Shown in pieces: positions 1 through 8,555 of a stretch of 64,000 nt of DNA. The first letter of the stretch is position 1, and each line of letters begins with the position of its first letter. The stretch is from Faecalicatena orotica (GTDB lineage: Bacteria; Bacillota; Clostridia; Lachnospirales; Lachnospiraceae). Made by a program: the position numbers and the translations under genes. Where the stretch lies: NCBI RefSeq assembly GCF_003149245.1, contig NZ_QGDL01000002.1, positions 367,433 to 431,432 on the forward strand. The letters are read 5' to 3'. Below the pieces are notes generated by a model. It was not told where the DNA came from, made no database searches, and saw only the letters and a program-made list of their open reading frames with translations.

Positions 1-1
1 G

Positions 2-667
2 AACTATGTACGCGGTATCGAAAAAACTGGTCTGCTCGAGGCATTCGGCTGGAGTTTGTTTATCACAATCGGATCGGTAGCTGTGATTATACTTTGCTGC
101 TCAATGTGTGCATGGTATATCAGCAGAGTGCATACGAAGTTTACCAAGATCTTGTATCTGATGTGTCTGTTTGCGATGATCGTGCCGTTCCAGATGGAGA
201 TGTATACACTGTCCAAGATTGCAAACATGCTCAAACTGGGAAATCCCTGGGGGATTATTATTATCTATCTGGGATTCGGGGCGGGACTATCGGTTTTTAT
301 GTTTACCGGGTTCATGAAATCCATCCCGCTGGAGATCGAGGAAGCGGCAATGATGGACGGATGTACGCCGATCCAGACATTTTTCAGGATCGTTATGCCT
401 GTCACGAAACCGACTTGTGTTACAGTCACCATCCTGCAGGCCATGTGGATCTGGAATGACTACCTTCTCCCGTCACTTGTACTGGATACAAGGAAGTATA
501 AGACAATTCCGATCGCGGTGCAGTACTTAAAAGGCGGGTACGGCTCTGTAGATATGGGGGCAATGATGGGAACACTCGTACTGGCGATCGTGCCGATTAT
601 CATTTTCTATCTTGCCTGCCAGAAATACATCATCGAAGGCGTTGTCGCAGGGGCAGTGAAGGGCTAA
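2..667 (+). CDS. Carbohydrate ABC transporter permease, MalG type (5' end outside window)
   Basis: Inner subunit of a CUT1-type sugar importer in the cytoplasmic membrane. The reading frame is open from base 2, so the N-terminus is cut off by the window edge; a TTG at 56 is internal, not the start. Several hydrophobic segments are visible, and the permease EAA loop that docks the ATPase reads EEAAMMDGCTPIQTFFRIVMP. The C-terminus, ending in a KYIIEGVVAGAVKG stretch, is typical of MalG-like subunits, which usually come last in the permease pair. The partner permease and binding protein must lie upstream. No ATPase is seen nearby; the UgpC/MsmX-like ATPase at 42.2-43.3 kb could serve it. A strong terminator follows at 726-772. 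Confidence 0.9.
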   Translation, partial: NYVRGIEKTGLLEAFGWSLFITIGSVAVIILCCSMCAWYISRVHTKFTKILYLMCLFAMIVPFQMEMYTLSKIANMLKLGNPWGIIIIYLGFGAGLSVFMFTGFMKSIPLEIEEAAMMDGCTPIQTFFRIVMPVTKPTCVTVTILQAMWIWNDYLLPSLVLDTRKYKTIPIAVQYLKGGYGSVDMGAMMGTLVLAIVPIIIFYLACQKYIIEGVVAGAVKG

Positions 668-725
668 TAAGCTTGTAATCCTGAGTTATATGATTTACAA
701 TAAAAGGGACTCGTTAATATGGAAG

Positions 726-772
726 CAGCAGTATTCTTCTGTCAGGTGTGGCAGAGGAATACTGCTGTTTTC
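726..772 (+). terminator. Intrinsic terminator after the ABC permease
   Basis: A 16-bp stem (726-741 with 752-767, one G-U pair) encloses a 10-nt loop and is followed by TTTT. It ends the sugar transporter operon. It also shows that the GTG at 748 is not a credible start for the next gene. Confidence 0.85.
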
Positions 773-795
773 GGACATGTAAAAGGGAATGGGAA

Positions 796-2331
796 ATGAT
801 TACGATATTGATTGTAGACGATGAGAAACTGGAGAGAAACGGAATCAAATTTCTTTTGAAACGGGAGGAAGAAGAACTGGAGATCCTGGAGGCGGAAAAT
901 GGGAAGGCGGCCCTTGGGATTTTGAGCGCAGGGCCGGTTGATATTTTGTTTTCCGATATCAAGATGCCTTATATGAACGGACTGGAGCTGACGAAGAAGG
1001 CGAGGGAGATGTATCCCGATATGGAGATCGTGATCTTCAGCGGCTATAACGATTTTACATATGCAAGAGATGCACTGCGGTACGGTGTTGTGGATTACGT
1101 CCTTAAGCCGGTAGACCCCGCGGAGTTTCATAAAACATTTACAAGGATTACAGAGAAGCTTAAGGCACGGTTCGAACAGGAGAAAAAGCGGACTGTGGAA
1201 GAAAGTTATCTGAAGAAGTATTTTCTGCTGAATTATCTCTATACGGGAAATGAGGAGGAAGAACGGAAACTGGATGAAATAGCGGGCGGGGAGCTCGATG
1301 GATATGTGAGGATGATTCTTGCGGCGAGTTCCGATAATTTTTTCGAGACAGAGGAGGAGCATTTCGTTTCAAGCCTGAAAGAGCAGACCGGCAGGGCCTT
1401 TTTTTACCTGAACCTGAATTCGAATGAGTCCCTCTTTTTGTTCAGGGAGAAGTACGCGGATTATGAAATGCTTGCGAACCAGATGTACCAGTTCTTCCGC
1501 CAGCGTTACGATACGGAGTGCTATTTTGTGATCAGTGAAGAGACAGGGGATACCTCGAAGCTGCCCGGACAGTTCCAGCGGATGGAAGAACTTTTGGAGG
1601 AGCAGTTCTACCAGCCGAAGCAGCATGTGTTCACTGTGGGGCAGGAGCAGGAAGATGTTAGTACGGCGGCCGTGAAGGATGCAGAAATCCTCGGGAGCAT
1701 TTCAGAGGATATCAAATATAAAGATATGACGCACCTGCGGCAGGATTTTCACAGGCTCGAACAGAAGTACCGCACGGAGAAGCAGTTTTCAGAGATGTAT
1801 GTAAAATTTGTCTTTTCAAGCATTGTGAAAGAAATCTTTCAGGCCATGTCTTCTGATGCAGAAAAGGAACTGTCCAAAACCGTGGACAGGCTGTACCGCT
1901 GCAAGACAATCCGTGAGGTGCTGGATATTACCGAGAAGTCGATCCGGGAACTGGAGGCTTACCAGCAGGAGACGAATGAAGGATTCAGGAGAGAAATCAC
2001 GCAGGTGAAAAGTTATATTTACCATAACTATGATAAAAACCTGAGTGTGGAGATGCTGGCCGAACAGGTTTACCTGTCCGCCGGTTATTTAAGTGCAGTT
2101 TTCAAAGAAGAGACCGGGATGAACCTGAACCGTTTTATAAGGGACGTGAGGATGAACAAAGCAAAGGAAATGCTGCAGGATACAAACATGAAGATTACGC
2201 AGATTGCAAAGTCGGTGGGATTTTCAAATACGTCTTATTTCTGCAGGAGTTTCCGGGAGTTCTTCGGGACTTCGCCGGAATCCTGCAGGCGGGGAGATGC
2301 GAATGAACAGGAAAATACTTCAGAAGTATAA
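796..2331 (+). CDS. Response regulator with AraC-type output domain (YesN family)
   Basis: DNA-binding response regulator of 511 residues. The receiver domain is at the N-terminus: acidic pair D8/D9, phospho-acceptor D54 in SDIKMPYMNG, and a conserved lysine in VLKPVDP. A long middle region of unknown sensing role follows, then two AraC helix-turn-helix motifs in the last ~100 residues (SVEMLAEQVYLSAGYLSAVF and KITQIAKSVGFSNTSYFCRS). I chose the ATG at 796 because the frame upstream runs through a terminator hairpin. The gene overlaps the downstream histidine kinase by about 35 bp, so the pair is translationally coupled. YesN-type regulators usually control nearby sugar ABC transporters, here probably the one ending at 667. 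Confidence 0.92.
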   Translation: MITILIVDDEKLERNGIKFLLKREEEELEILEAENGKAALGILSAGPVDILFSDIKMPYMNGLELTKKAREMYPDMEIVIFSGYNDFTYARDALRYGVVDYVLKPVDPAEFHKTFTRITEKLKARFEQEKKRTVEESYLKKYFLLNYLYTGNEEEERKLDEIAGGELDGYVRMILAASSDNFFETEEEHFVSSLKEQTGRAFFYLNLNSNESLFLFREKYADYEMLANQMYQFFRQRYDTECYFVISEETGDTSKLPGQFQRMEELLEEQFYQPKQHVFTVGQEQEDVSTAAVKDAEILGSISEDIKYKDMTHLRQDFHRLEQKYRTEKQFSEMYVKFVFSSIVKEIFQAMSSDAEKELSKTVDRLYRCKTIREVLDITEKSIRELEAYQQETNEGFRREITQVKSYIYHNYDKNLSVEMLAEQVYLSAGYLSAVFKEETGMNLNRFIRDVRMNKAKEMLQDTNMKITQIAKSVGFSNTSYFCRSFREFFGTSPESCRRGDANEQENTSEV

Positions 2332-4024
2332 AGATTTAAAATACCGCTACAAGATTGCGCTGCTTACGATCGCGGCGGGGATTCTGCCGGTTATTATCAT
2401 TGTTGCCTACATGCAGACGGGTATGATCAGGCAGTTGAAGGAGCGGGAGACTGACAGTATGGATAAGTCAGTGAACCAGGCCGTGGAGAGTATCGAGAAC
2501 CAGGTGCAGATCTATGAGAACCTGATTGATTATCTGTCGTATTCCCAGGATCTGCGCAATGTCCTGAGCCAGAAGGAGAGCCGGGACTATGAAACCTATA
2601 TCCGCTATACGGATGTCGTTGACCCCCTCCTTGAGATGCCGCTTGTCTACCATCAGGAAATCAAGGGGATCACAATATATTCCGACAATATCGAGGTGGC
2701 GCACGGGACTACCCTGATTCCGATGTCTGAGATCCGTGATCAGGAATGGTATTCACGGCTGACAGGACGCAGCCTTCTGGAATGGTTTGTGAAGAGGGGG
2801 GCCGACCGTGAGATCGTGGCCGCGAGGAAGTTCTACGGGAATGAAGATATCTCGGCGGTCCTTGAGATGCGTCTGGACTATGCGAAAGTACTGGAGCCCT
2901 TCAGCAACCTGCTGAAGGACAATACGGGGGGACTTGTGTTTGACGCCGAGGGGAATGTCGTCTATTCCAGTTATTCGATGGAACCGGACTACCGGCCAGA
3001 GAAGGCGGAGTCTTTGGAATACCTCCGTGAGAATTACGTCTGTTCCGAGCAGAAGATGTCCAATACAGACTGGACGTTCTGCATATACCGCCCGGAAAAA
3101 ATCATTACGAAATCCACATATCTTCTGGTTATGCGCAACATTCCCATTATCGGAATCTGCATTATCCTGCTTGCGGCGCTTAGTTATTTCTTTTCCAAAA
3201 GGCTTGTGTCCTGTCTGGAACGCCTGACAGAAAATATGAACCAGGTGCATCTGGGATTCCGCAAGGTAACTGTGCACAGTGACTCTAAGGATGAAGTCGG
3301 GACGCTGATCCGTTCTTTCAGCCGCATGATGGATGAGCTTGATAAGCTGATTTCAGAGGTATACGAGGCAAAGATCGAACTCCAGCATACAGAGATGCGT
3401 GCGCTTCAGGCGCAGATTAATCCCCACTTCCTGTATAACTCGCTGTCTATCATCAACTGGAAGGCAATCGAGGCAGGTGAGGATGACATCAGCAGGGTTA
3501 CATTAGACCTGTCCACCTATTACCGGACAAGTCTGAACCGTGGGGAAACGATGACTACGGTTGAGAGTGAAGTGAACAATATCCGTGCCTATCTTCGGAT
3601 CCAGCTGATCATGCATGACAACAGCTTCCGGGTAATTGAGGACGTGGATGAGGCGGTATTTGGCTGTGAGATTCCGAAACTGATTCTCCAGCCGCTTGTC
3701 GAAAATGCGATCGACCACGGTCTGGACCCTTCGGAAAAGGATGACAGGCAGCTGTGGATTATCGTGAAGGAAGAACAGGACATGCTGTCGTTTATTGTCA
3801 GAGATAACGGAAACGGGATGCCAAAGGATCAGGCAGAACAGATTTTGGGATATCAGTCTCCCGGATACGGCGTACATAATGTATATGACAGGATTAAACT
3901 GCTTTATAAAGAGAAGGGCAGTGTGACGATTGAAAGCAGAGAAGGGGAAGGGACCAGCGTGGAGATCTGTATTCCAAAACAGATAGACGAACCACAGGAA
4001 AGGAGCGGGATTGAGACGGCATGA
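2297..4024 (+). CDS. Sensor histidine kinase, YesM family
   Basis: Membrane sensor kinase of about 575 residues, partner of the preceding regulator. A first transmembrane helix near residues 18-38 is followed by a large extracytoplasmic sensor region (to about 275), a second helix (NIPIIGICIILLAALSYFF), a HAMP linker, and the His_kinase/HATPase_c modules. The phospho-acceptor is H377 in NPHFLYNSLS. The N box is LVENAIDHGL and the glycine boxes include DNGNGM and GYGVHNVYDR. The start at 2297 (or 2303) follows a GGCGGGGAG ribosome site inside the end of the regulator gene. Its stop overlaps the next gene by 4 bp. The ligand is unknown; family members usually sense carbohydrate via binding proteins or directly. 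Confidence 0.92.
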   Translation: MRMNRKILQKYKDLKYRYKIALLTIAAGILPVIIIVAYMQTGMIRQLKERETDSMDKSVNQAVESIENQVQIYENLIDYLSYSQDLRNVLSQKESRDYETYIRYTDVVDPLLEMPLVYHQEIKGITIYSDNIEVAHGTTLIPMSEIRDQEWYSRLTGRSLLEWFVKRGADREIVAARKFYGNEDISAVLEMRLDYAKVLEPFSNLLKDNTGGLVFDAEGNVVYSSYSMEPDYRPEKAESLEYLRENYVCSEQKMSNTDWTFCIYRPEKIITKSTYLLVMRNIPIIGICIILLAALSYFFSKRLVSCLERLTENMNQVHLGFRKVTVHSDSKDEVGTLIRSFSRMMDELDKLISEVYEAKIELQHTEMRALQAQINPHFLYNSLSIINWKAIEAGEDDISRVTLDLSTYYRTSLNRGETMTTVESEVNNIRAYLRIQLIMHDNSFRVIEDVDEAVFGCEIPKLILQPLVENAIDHGLDPSEKDDRQLWIIVKEEQDMLSFIVRDNGNGMPKDQAEQILGYQSPGYGVHNVYDRIKLLYKEKGSVTIESREGEGTSVEICIPKQIDEPQERSGIETA

Positions 4025-5739
4025 GGAAAAAAAGGTGTAAGAAGCGCTTGAGGAAATCCCTGCTGACCAAGTGTTTTATTTCTGCGGGGCTGGCTGCGCT
4101 TTTGCTGGGCAGCTGTGGAAAATCGGAGGGACAGGAACGTACAGCTTCAAAGGCTGATGTTCCGGCCGCATCAAGGACAGAACAGGAAAAAAAGGATTCC
4201 GTCCAGATGGTGGAGGCTATCCACACACCGTATGGCAAATATCCCGAAACGGTTACTTATACACTGGGGAAAATATCAGGGGCGAATCACGCTAATCTTC
4301 CCGTCGGGGCGACCTATGAGGACAATGCATATACCCAGTATTTAAAAGAGATGCTGAATATCCAGAATAAGGATGTTTTTGAACTGGAGGATGGTTCTAC
4401 ATATGAACAGGCGGTGGAGATGGCTATCGAGGACAACGATATTCCTGATGTGCTGGTCATTAAAGGGCGTGACACCCTGAAACGTCTGGCAGACAGGGGG
4501 ATGATCGAGGATTTATCCCAGGTATACGAGGAATGCACAACAGACCGTATTAAGGAAATGTATGAAAGCTACGGGGACGGACTTCTTGGTTCGGCAACAT
4601 TTGACGGGAAGCTGTATGCATTTCCGGATACGGTAATTGACCACGGTACGATGCTGCTCTGGATGCGCGCCGACTGGATCGAGGAGCTCGGCCTTCCGGA
4701 ACCAGAGACAATGGAAGATGCGATGGAGATTGCCCGGCGTTTTGTGGAAGAGGACATGGCAGGGGACAACAGTACTGTGGGGCTGGCCTGCAGCACGGAG
4801 CTGATCTCAGGGAGCAGTTCGACTTACGGGGCGGACCCGATTTTCACAGAGTTCGGTGCAGTCCCGGGCAAATGGACACTGGATGATACGGGAAATGTCG
4901 TCTATGGTTCTGTGATGGAAGAGACAAAAGCGGCCCTTGGCTATATGCACGAATTGTATACAGAGAAGATACTTGACCCGCGGTTCCTCCTGCGCAGTAC
5001 GGAGAATCTGGACCAGATGGTAGCGGAAGGAAAGTGCGGCGCCCTGTTCGGTTACTGGTGGGCGCCAAACAATCCGCTGAGCACGACAAGCAAAGGGAAC
5101 AGAGCAGCAGTCTGGAAACCCTATCTCTTAAGTGGGCAGAAAAAAGCTGTACTGGAGTCTTATAACGACTGGCAGTATGTGGTTGTGAGGAAGGGCTATG
5201 AACATCCGGAGGTAGTAGGGAAGTATGTGAGTGTCCTCTTTGACTATACGAGGTATGAGGATCTCAATGCCCACGATATTAATGATTATTTCTCCATGAA
5301 TGTAGACCCTACTGCCCGGCCCATGAATATCAATGTGGATTACTGGGACAGCCTTTACCGGACAACTGCGAATATCAAACAGGTGATGGATGGGGAGATG
5401 CGCGTTCAGGAACTAAACGGGATGGAGAGAGCTTATTATGAGACAAGTAAATCCTATATGAACGGGACGCTGACGACTGTAAATGCATGGGCGGCCTATG
5501 CATCCCGGATTCAGGCGGTCAGCCTGCTGTCCGAATCCGGAAGGGGGACGCTGCCGCTGCCGATGGGGGATGCAGACGGGGAGATTCCGCATCATTTGAA
5601 AAGGCTGGAAACCGAAACATTCCTGCAGATTATCTGCGGTGAGAAGCCGCTTAATTATTTTGATGAATTTGTGCAGAAGTGGTATGAAGAGGGAGGCGCG
5701 GAACTGACCGCTACTGTTCACACCGTGCCGTGTACCTAG
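4021..5739 (+). CDS. Extracellular solute-binding lipoprotein, family 1 (LplA-like)
   Basis: Secreted, lipid-anchored sugar-binding protein of 572 residues. The signal peptide has a basic N-terminus (MRKKRCKKRLRKS), a hydrophobic core and a lipobox LLGSC with C32 as the lipidated residue. At ~540 mature residues it is longer than ordinary MalE proteins and resembles the LplA/YtcQ class often found beside YesMN systems. It overlaps the kinase stop by an ATGA junction, so it is made with the two-component system rather than with permeases. It may therefore deliver ligand to the kinase as well as, or instead of, the transporter ending at 667. That role is inferred only from position. Confidence 0.88.
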   Translation: MRKKRCKKRLRKSLLTKCFISAGLAALLLGSCGKSEGQERTASKADVPAASRTEQEKKDSVQMVEAIHTPYGKYPETVTYTLGKISGANHANLPVGATYEDNAYTQYLKEMLNIQNKDVFELEDGSTYEQAVEMAIEDNDIPDVLVIKGRDTLKRLADRGMIEDLSQVYEECTTDRIKEMYESYGDGLLGSATFDGKLYAFPDTVIDHGTMLLWMRADWIEELGLPEPETMEDAMEIARRFVEEDMAGDNSTVGLACSTELISGSSSTYGADPIFTEFGAVPGKWTLDDTGNVVYGSVMEETKAALGYMHELYTEKILDPRFLLRSTENLDQMVAEGKCGALFGYWWAPNNPLSTTSKGNRAAVWKPYLLSGQKKAVLESYNDWQYVVVRKGYEHPEVVGKYVSVLFDYTRYEDLNAHDINDYFSMNVDPTARPMNINVDYWDSLYRTTANIKQVMDGEMRVQELNGMERAYYETSKSYMNGTLTTVNAWAAYASRIQAVSLLSESGRGTLPLPMGDADGEIPHHLKRLETETFLQIICGEKPLNYFDEFVQKWYEEGGAELTATVHTVPCT

Positions 5740-5831
5740 CTGCACGGCATCGGGAACGATAAAGTGATTGATTCGTACTTACAGAAGAGCAGTGATGTTA
5801 TATTTGAAAATAAGAATTATTCCTGTTTTTG

Positions 5832-5860
5832 TTGACCTTATGATTTTCCGGGTTTATAAT
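5832..5860 (+). promoter_or_regulatory. Sigma-A type promoter for the FMN/rubredoxin gene
   Basis: TTGACC at 5832-5837 and TATAAT at 5855-5860 are separated by 17 bp, and the start codon follows 46 bp downstream. The match is close to consensus. Confidence 0.8.
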
Positions 5861-5906
5861 GAAATCAATATGATGCAGATTACATTTGGTAAAAGGAGGA
5901 TACGGC

Positions 5907-7313
5907 ATGGCAAAGTTTAAGTGTGGAGTATGTGGATTCATTTATGATGAGGAGAAAGAAGAGGTTCCGTTTTCTGAGCTGACGGCATGTCCGGTGTGCA
6001 GACAGCCGGTACGTGTATTCCAGAAGGAAGAGGGGGAAGAGGAGAAAAAGGAACATGAGATTCCGTCCGTTGAGAAAGAGCAGGACCCTCTCGCTTATTC
6101 CCCGGAGTTCTACAGAAAGGATGATTCCTGCCGGTATATGGAAGAGATCCACCAGATGGCAGTGAGCGGGAAATCCATCATCGAGGCGATGGGGACAAAG
6201 ATGCCGATGCCGAATTGGGATGATATTCTCTTGCTGGGGGCACAGCTGAATCCTCCTCCGCTGGATGAACATGCAGAAGTCAATATTAAGACTGTGATCG
6301 GTAAGAATGCGAAGAAGCCGATGGTGCTGGACGGGCCTGTATATATTTCCCACATGTCGTTTGGTGCGCTCTCCAGAGAGACGAAGATATCGCTGGCAAA
6401 AGGATCGGCTCTGGCAGGGACGGCAATGTGCAGCGGCGAGGGCGGTATTCTGCCGGAGGAAATGGAAGCGGCACATAAGTACATATTCGAATATGTTCCG
6501 AATAAATACAGCGTGACACCTGAGAACCTGCGCAATGCCGATGCGATCGAGCTGAAGATCGGGCAGGGGACAAAGCCCGGCATGGGCGGCCACCTTCCGG
6601 GAGAAAAGGTTACTCCTGAGATTGCGGCGGTCAGAAACAAACCGCTCGGCAAGGATGTGATCAGCCCTTCAAAATTTGAAGAGGTCAATTCCAAGGAAGA
6701 CCTAAAAGATCTTGTCACACAACTGCGCATTGCGTCAGACGGCCGGCCGGTTGGAATCAAGATTGCGGCGGGAAAGCTGGAGAAGGACCTTGAGTACTGC
6801 GTGTATGCTGAGCCGGACTTTATTACCATTGACGGCCGCGGCGGCGCCACAGGTGCAAGTCCGCGTCTTGTGCGTGATGCAACGAGTGTTCCGACTATTT
6901 ATGCCCTGTACCGTGCAAAGAAGTATCTGCGCGAGCACGGCGCCGAAGATATCAGTCTTGTGATTACCGGGGGGCTCCGCGTATCTTCTGATTTTGCAAA
7001 GGCGATTGCAATGGGGGCAGATGCCGTGGCTGTTGCTTCCGCAGGATTAATCGCTGCGGCATGTCAGCAGTACCGTATATGCGGAAGCGGCAACTGTCCG
7101 GTAGGAGTTGCGACACAGAATCCGGAACTGCGGGAAAGACTGAAAGTAGATGCTGCATCGAGAAGGGTCGGAAACTTTTTAACGTGCAGTTTTGAGGAAC
7201 TGAAGACATTCGCCAGAATCACAGGACATGAAGACATCCATGATCTGAGTACAGAAGACCTGTGTACGATCAGCAGGGAGATTTCCGAATTTACAGATAT
7301 CCCCCACGCTTAG
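5907..7313 (+). CDS. Rubredoxin-like / glutamate-synthase-domain FMN protein
   Basis: Cytoplasmic oxidoreductase of 468 residues. The N-terminus has a rubredoxin-type metal knuckle pair (CGVCGFIYDEE then CPVCRQP). The rest is the FMN-binding domain of the glutamate synthase large subunit: HMSFGALSRETK, GEGGI, the lysine-rich IGQGTKPGMGGHLPG, and DGRGGATGASP. The iron-sulfur region CQQYRICGSGNCPVGVATQ supplies the cysteines expected for a 3Fe-4S cluster. There is no glutamine amidotransferase domain, so it is not a full GltB; its electron donor and true substrate are unknown. The start at 5907 has an AAAGGAGG site. It stands alone behind its own promoter. Confidence 0.85.
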   Translation: MAKFKCGVCGFIYDEEKEEVPFSELTACPVCRQPVRVFQKEEGEEEKKEHEIPSVEKEQDPLAYSPEFYRKDDSCRYMEEIHQMAVSGKSIIEAMGTKMPMPNWDDILLLGAQLNPPPLDEHAEVNIKTVIGKNAKKPMVLDGPVYISHMSFGALSRETKISLAKGSALAGTAMCSGEGGILPEEMEAAHKYIFEYVPNKYSVTPENLRNADAIELKIGQGTKPGMGGHLPGEKVTPEIAAVRNKPLGKDVISPSKFEEVNSKEDLKDLVTQLRIASDGRPVGIKIAAGKLEKDLEYCVYAEPDFITIDGRGGATGASPRLVRDATSVPTIYALYRAKKYLREHGAEDISLVITGGLRVSSDFAKAIAMGADAVAVASAGLIAAACQQYRICGSGNCPVGVATQNPELRERLKVDAASRRVGNFLTCSFEELKTFARITGHEDIHDLSTEDLCTISREISEFTDIPHA

Positions 7314-7370
7314 AAATGAGCGATAAGGTGCAGCAAAAGACAAAGGCATTACAAGAGGGAGCGTCAGAAG

Positions 7371-7937
7371 ATGAATGAAGATACACCGATCCGCAGACAA
7401 TTATTTTCAATACCTAACCTAATGGGCTATTTCAGAATCATATTGATTCCGTTTATTGTGTGGAGATATGTAACAGCAGAGACAATCAACGATTACTACG
7501 CGGCAGCGGTCATTATAGGGATTTCGGGCATTACTGACTTTCTGGACGGTTTTGTGGCTCGCAAATTCCATATGATTACGAAGGTCGGCAAAGCATTGGA
7601 CCCGATTGCGGATAAGCTGACACAGGGAGCGATCGTGCTGGCACTTTCCTTCCGGTTCCGCTGGATGATACCTTTGATTATTTTGTTCATTGTAAAAGAA
7701 GGATTCATGGCCATCATGGGAATTGTTATGCTTCGCAGAGGAAAAATGCTGGACGGGGCAAAATGGTTCGGGAAAGTCTGTACGGCTGTCCTGTATGTGG
7801 TTATGTTCATCCTGATCCTGTTTCCGCAGATCCCGATGGGCGCGGCGAATGGAATGATTGCCCTTTGCGGGGTGCTGATGCTTTTCTCTTTTGTTTCTTA
7901 TATACCTGTGTTCTGGAAGATGGCACACGATTCATAA
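7371..7937 (+). CDS. CDP-alcohol phosphatidyltransferase family protein (PgsA-like)
   Basis: Integral membrane enzyme of 188 residues that transfers a phosphatidyl group from CDP-diacylglycerol to an alcohol, most likely glycerol-3-phosphate. The family signature is complete: D56, D59-G60, A63-R64, G73, D77 and D81. Several transmembrane helices flank it. The first gene of a membrane-lipid group, it precedes DedA, a glycosyltransferase and an acyltransferase, all on the same strand. Whether the product is phosphatidylglycerophosphate or cardiolipin cannot be decided from sequence alone. Confidence 0.88.
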   Translation: MNEDTPIRRQLFSIPNLMGYFRIILIPFIVWRYVTAETINDYYAAAVIIGISGITDFLDGFVARKFHMITKVGKALDPIADKLTQGAIVLALSFRFRWMIPLIILFIVKEGFMAIMGIVMLRRGKMLDGAKWFGKVCTAVLYVVMFILILFPQIPMGAANGMIALCGVLMLFSFVSYIPVFWKMAHDS

Positions 7938-7978
7938 ATTCTTATAACTTGTTAAGAAATTCTTTTGATTCTTATGTA

Positions 7979-8026
7979 AGCCTCCTTTAGAAATCTGTTT
8001 TATTCTATAAACAGTTAAAGGAGGCT
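7979..8026 (+). promoter_or_regulatory. Hairpin that buries the dedA ribosome binding site
   Basis: AGCCTCCTTTA (7979-7989) pairs perfectly with TAAAGGAGGCT (8016-8026), and inside it CTGTTT (7995-8000) pairs with AAACAG (8009-8014). The Shine-Dalgarno AAAGGAGG of the following gene lies wholly in the right arm. No T-run follows, so this is not a usual terminator. Confidence 0.75.
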
Positions 8027-8032
8027 GATTCT

Positions 8033-8542
8033 ATGAATATCCAAACATTAACTCAATATTTTTTGCAGTATGGTGCCTTTTTTATCTACCTGATTGTCCT
8101 TTTGGAGTATATGAACCTCCCGGGATTTCCGGCAGGCCTGATAATGCCGCTGGCGGGAATCTGGGCAGCGAAAGGAGAAATTAGTTTTCCGGTCGTGATG
8201 ATACTGACTCTGGCAGCAGGGCTGACCGGGAGCTGGGTTTTATATTTCCTTGGAAGACTGGGCGGACCGAAAGTGATGGGATTCTATTTTAAAAAGTTCC
8301 CAAAACAGCAGGCCGTGATTGAAAATAAGATGGAGATGATCCGTGAGAAGGGAAGCACCGGTGTTTTTGTCAGCAAGTTGCTCCCAATGGTAAGGACGAT
8401 CATTTCTATCCCGGCAGGTATGGTAAAAATGGATTTTATGAAATATACAATAAGCTCGGCAATGGGGATCTTTATATGGAACCTGGTATTTGTAGGGGCC
8501 GGGTATTTCTTCGGTGAAGCAGCTATAAAGGTTTTGGGATAA
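8033..8542 (+). CDS. DedA family membrane protein
   Basis: Polytopic membrane protein of 169 residues in the DedA/SNARE-associated family. Members act in membrane homeostasis, and some are proposed or shown to be lipid flippases. The N-terminal motif LEYMNLPGFPAGLIMPLAG and the later KLLPMVRTIISIPAGM stretch with its conserved arginine fit the family. It is somewhat shorter than the usual ~200 residues. It lies between a phospholipid synthase gene and a glycosyltransferase gene with only 13 bp to the latter, so these are likely co-transcribed. Its ribosome site is held in a hairpin. Confidence 0.87.
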   Translation: MNIQTLTQYFLQYGAFFIYLIVLLEYMNLPGFPAGLIMPLAGIWAAKGEISFPVVMILTLAAGLTGSWVLYFLGRLGGPKVMGFYFKKFPKQQAVIENKMEMIREKGSTGVFVSKLLPMVRTIISIPAGMVKMDFMKYTISSAMGIFIWNLVFVGAGYFFGEAAIKVLG

Positions 8543-8555
8543 AGGAGGAGTAACA

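Noticed and set aside
742..1362. Minus-strand 206-codon open frame inside the response regulator gene
   Set aside because: Antisense shadow of a clear regulator gene; sequence is low-complexity and shows no family signal.
5715..5750. Inverted repeat at the end of the LplA-like gene as a terminator
   Set aside because: TGCCGTG/GCACGGCA pairs across the stop codon, but no T-run follows; support is weak.
5880..6593. Minus-strand 237-codon open frame opposite the FMN/rubredoxin gene
   Set aside because: Opposite strand of a well-recognised enzyme; no ribosome site or domain.
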